A stretch of DNA of 64,000 nt, taken from positions 124,001 to 188,000 of the forward strand of contig OZ287696.1 in NCBI GenBank assembly GCA_965649825.1, in the 5' to 3' direction. This document shows positions 61,201-64,000 of the stretch, piece by piece (position 1 is the stretch's first letter; the number at the start of each line of letters is the position of its first letter). The position numbers and the translations under genes are program-made. Under the pieces are notes generated by a model, which was given only the letters and a program-made list of their open reading frames with translations, ran no database searches and was not told the origin of the DNA. The stretch is from Penicillus capitatus (lineage: Eukaryota; Chlorophyta).

Positions 61201-64000
61201 CAGATGACCCCTGCCCGTGCCGCCGTGCCAACAGCTGGAATACGTCATCCTGCTGTTGCCATGCCCAAGGCAGACGCGCGTAATGCTCTGGTGGATCTTT
61301 TTCCCAATCCTCATCAGCCTACTCAGTGGTTCCGTCCGGACGTAACTCCAACGACAGATCGGCGAATGAATGGAGGTATTCCGCTGACGCTGTCCCCTGG
61401 ATGGACCACTCCTTACACGACTGTGAATCTGAACGGGTCTTCGCGGCCACGGGAAGAGATTCCGGTCCGCGATTCCGATGATGTCTTATCGGGAGACATC
61501 GAGACATTGACACAGCACTTGGAAGTGGCACGCAATTTCATTGGATGCAAAACATCTGTGCCCTCTTCAGATAAGGAACGCAGCAGTCGGGCCTCAAGCG
61601 CTGGACAGACACCCGAGAGAACAAGACCCAGTACAGGACATCGCAAGGGCACACCCTCTCCAACTTTGACAAACCGACAGGAGAGCAGGAGCAGTTCACG
61701 GGAAAGACTTCCAAAGAACCAGATGGAGAACCCATCGATCTATAATCACCCTCCTCCTGTGCCACCAGGTGGTCCGGTAGGGTATCCTGGCAACTATCCT
61801 GCGCAGCCACCCAATGTGCTCTATCAAGTGCCGCCTGGTCTTGTGACACATCCGCCGCCGCCGCCAGGTGCCGTGCATGAAAGAATGTCGAATGAGAATG
61901 AGCTTCTGGCGCAGTTGCATGGCAATGTGAATCTGGTCGCAGCACCTGGATACAGTTATCAGGGATCAGTGCGCGGCGTCCATCTTCCGATGACACATGT
62001 GAACCTCGCCAATGGAGTGCATCCGCAAGGAACGATGCCGCATCCCACGACGGTGGATCCAGCCAATCTCCAACTTCCTCCTCAGCCGCCACATTCTGCC
62101 TCTCCTGCTCGCGTCAAAGATTCTCAAGTCATTCGCAGTACCAAAGCGCCTGGTGGGAGTCGTCCCATGACAGCAGAGGATCCTCAACGACCGATCTCTT
62201 TGCTGACAGATGATGGTGGTATAACGGTCGAAATCGATAACTCTGTGTTACAAGCGGTCAAGGCAGCCATGGCAGAGAAGGCATCGGATGAGCATCAAGC
62301 ATCAAGAGATCCCAACAACCGGACGTCTCAGGGCGATCCTAACTCTCCAAGGCATGGCACAGAAGAGACAGTACATCTGAGAGGCGGCGCCGCCGTCGCT
62401 GCCGCCGCCGGTCTCCCAGATCCTCCGATGCATGGTCTGACAAATAGAAGACAACTGGAACAGGGGGTCATCTGTTACTCTGAACCTAAAGACTTCTCAG
62501 CTCAGTCCAATCGACATCCGATGGGAGGAGAGTTCAACGCCGCAGGAGCAAACGGCCATTTGGCGCATTTGTTTACGTTGTCTGCTCCGGTAGTGACAAC
62601 ACCATTGCCTACCGATCTTCCGATCCCTCCCAGAAGTGCGTGTGTGAGGGAGATGCGAAGATGCTTGATACAGGGATCTGTTTTTAGCTGGCATGGCATC
62701 CTATGGAACGGGAAGCTTCATTCCACGAAACGCCCAGTATGTGACAGAACAGCGAAAATCACGCGAACAGGCCGAGAAAGATGCTCAGGTAACACATAGC
62801 ATGGTAAAGACGCAGGGCGCCTCTACCTGGAATGTCCTTGGAGGCGACGACAACCGAAGGCAATACAGAGGATGGTTGGAGTACTCGTTCCGGATCAAAC
62901 GCTTCCGAAAAGACAGAACAGGTAGAGAACCGGAATCACCCACGCGGCAGGTAGATCGACGGTTGATAGATCGATGTACTTGTGTGATGACTGTCTGCAC
63001 TGTGATGCTCAGGTTTTCTCCCTCTAACCATCAGCAATGGTCGTCCTCTGCCAGTTCGAATCGTTCCTACACGCAAACGCCTCCGCACAGCTACGGTCAG
63101 GTTGAACAGGGACGTCCGATGTCGAATGGGGCCAACGATTCCTGGCAGATTAAACAAGACCGTCCAGGTCCGTCCTTCCACTTCCCGCATCCCGGAATGA
63201 GGGTACCGCCTTTAGCTATCACAAGTGCTGGCGATCTGAGTGAGTATTACAAGGCCTATGGTGAAGTGGCGAATGCCTTTGTGTCCACAGAAGCAATGGG
63301 TCGCGTACCAAATCATGGAGCCACCTATATTCCCTATCCCAACGTCGCAAGTCAACCCCCTTTCCAGCTCGATATCTCCGATATGACCATAACCGTCACA
63401 GGTTTGCCAGCACACCAAGGTTATGCGGAATTCCCGACATCGATGCCAGCAACAACGCCTGCCACGACGTTTCATCCTTCGAGTGTTCCACCCAGACCAG
63501 GGCTCGGACATGGGACACACAATCAGAGTAAGGGAGATGGACGTGCATACGCTCCTGATGTGACGTGTCTCTGCTTGGGCAGATCCACCAAACATCCCAC
63601 GTAATCGCAGAGATGGAGAACGATGGAATACAATGGTTCGCAACGACCGTTCCTCCGTGGATCGCAGTTCCACTCCGGATAGTCTCCACAGTCAAGGACT
63701 GGTTCGTCGAGGCATGGAGAGTGGAAACAGATGGGAAGGAAAGCAATTGATACGCAACGTGCCCAATCTTCATCTGACGCAGCAGCGTCCCATGGATCCA
63801 CTGTTCAAGTCCGTACGAGACGGAAGCTCCGATGATGATGGTGGTGTGCATTCGGGTCGAACCAATCTCGAAACGCTCTTCAATCCTCGGCCTCCTTTTC
63901 GGGGACCGCCTCTTAACACCCGACACCAACGCCATCGACGACCAAGTCCAAGAGACGACCGATCACGTTTCCCTTTGAAAGATGCCGATTTCCCATCGTT
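58257..64000 (+). CDS. Plant-type nucleotidyltransferase (PAP/OAS1 fold), runs off window
   Basis: Resembles the plant family of large nucleotidyltransferases with a PAP/OAS1 substrate-binding domain. Start ATG 58257 (MQRTTSRRTGG). N-terminal catalytic part: FMFGSVPLRTYLPDGDIDVS (the G-S and D-x-D motifs), CLVDNIVVDVSFNQIGGLCT (third catalytic Asp), IKAWCYYESRVLGA, YALETMVLHIF, LYKFLIVF, WDDYCLTLSGPV and NNLGRSVSKTSEIRIRNAF. The rest (59662 onward) is a long low-complexity Pro/Gln/Ser/Asn-rich region with basic patches, including YGTGSFIPRN, also seen in plant relatives, and near the window end DADFPSL. At least nine short introns, two with GC donors (58470-58516 and 59602-59661). Predicted to add nucleotides to RNA 3' ends; the true substrate is not known. 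The 3' end lies beyond the window. Confidence 0.8.
58470..58516 (+). other. GC-AG intron in nucleotidyltransferase
   Basis: PEHK joins VEAFMFGSVPLR across GCAAAAAATTT...GCTCAG, matching plant homologues with xxEVFPFGSVPLK. Unspliced reading stops at once. Confidence 0.75.
59602..59661 (+). other. GC-AG intron in nucleotidyltransferase
   Basis: NQIFKK joins EITEATDVLDQFF across GCAAGC...GTGTAG. Confidence 0.65.

Noticed and set aside
61538-62092. 184-codon antisense frame under the nucleotidyltransferase tail
   Set aside because: It is a shadow of the Pro/Gln-rich sense frame; low-complexity coding DNA often leaves the opposite strand open.

Overview
This is nuclear DNA of a flagellated, photosynthetic (or recently photosynthetic) unicellular eukaryote. 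Genes are split by very short introns, mostly about 40-55 nt. The plastid side is shown by zeaxanthin epoxidase, a PHT4-type anion transporter, remnants of a DUF1995 gene and a plant-type nucleotidyltransferase. Motile cilia are shown by CCDC39 and BBS1. A four-EF-hand CDPK limits the lineage mainly to green plants/algae and alveolates. An SLC25A38-like glycine carrier fits a mitochondrial (ALA-synthase) start to haem synthesis, so a chromerid-like alveolate is my leading guess, but the species is not determined. Coding assignments rest on reading protein motifs by eye across exons joined at splice sites.

Layout. 0-5 kb: a secreted acidic-repeat protein and a secreted Cys-rich protein, with a quiet 3.4-kb stretch between. 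5.6-9.6 kb and 18.3-22.3 kb: two arms of a large inverted repeat carrying damaged copies of a coiled-coil gene and Nup107 pieces. Between the arms lie a second Cys-rich secreted gene, CCDC39, the PHT4-like transporter and a tiny tail-anchored protein. 22.9-27.6 kb and 36.4-40.6 kb: a direct segmental duplication, each copy with DUF1995 remnants and a secreted eight-cysteine gene. 27.9-36.4 kb, between these copies: a decayed Ty3-like retroelement and a LINE that itself carries a nested ORF1-only element with a 14-bp target-site duplication. 40.8-49.2 kb: Nup107, SLC25A38-like carrier, a PNPOx-like flavin-binding protein and zeaxanthin epoxidase in alternating orientation. 49.3-58.1 kb: BBS1 and CDPK, separated by a 3.4-kb insertion flanked by 707-bp direct copies of their shared intergenic border. 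58.3 kb to the end: a long nucleotidyltransferase gene that runs off the window.

Themes. The gene-dense right half is organised in head-to-head pairs with 62-191 bp between start codons (Nup107/SLC25A38, PNPOx-like/ZEP, CDPK/nucleotidyltransferase). Carrier, PNPOx-like protein and ZEP form a possible tetrapyrrole/xanthophyll neighbourhood. At least seven of roughly fifty introns I traced use GC-AG, and many share an AGAAAAGAGTGAGATG / TGATGTGACAG sequence module that also occurs inverted, as expected of introner-like mobile introns. The left half is a nursery of small secreted proteins with TATA boxes and recent duplication. In one duplicated pair almost all the change falls in the mature secreted peptide. 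There are no rRNA genes or CRISPR arrays and nothing prokaryotic; I did not find tRNA genes, but did not scan for them exhaustively.
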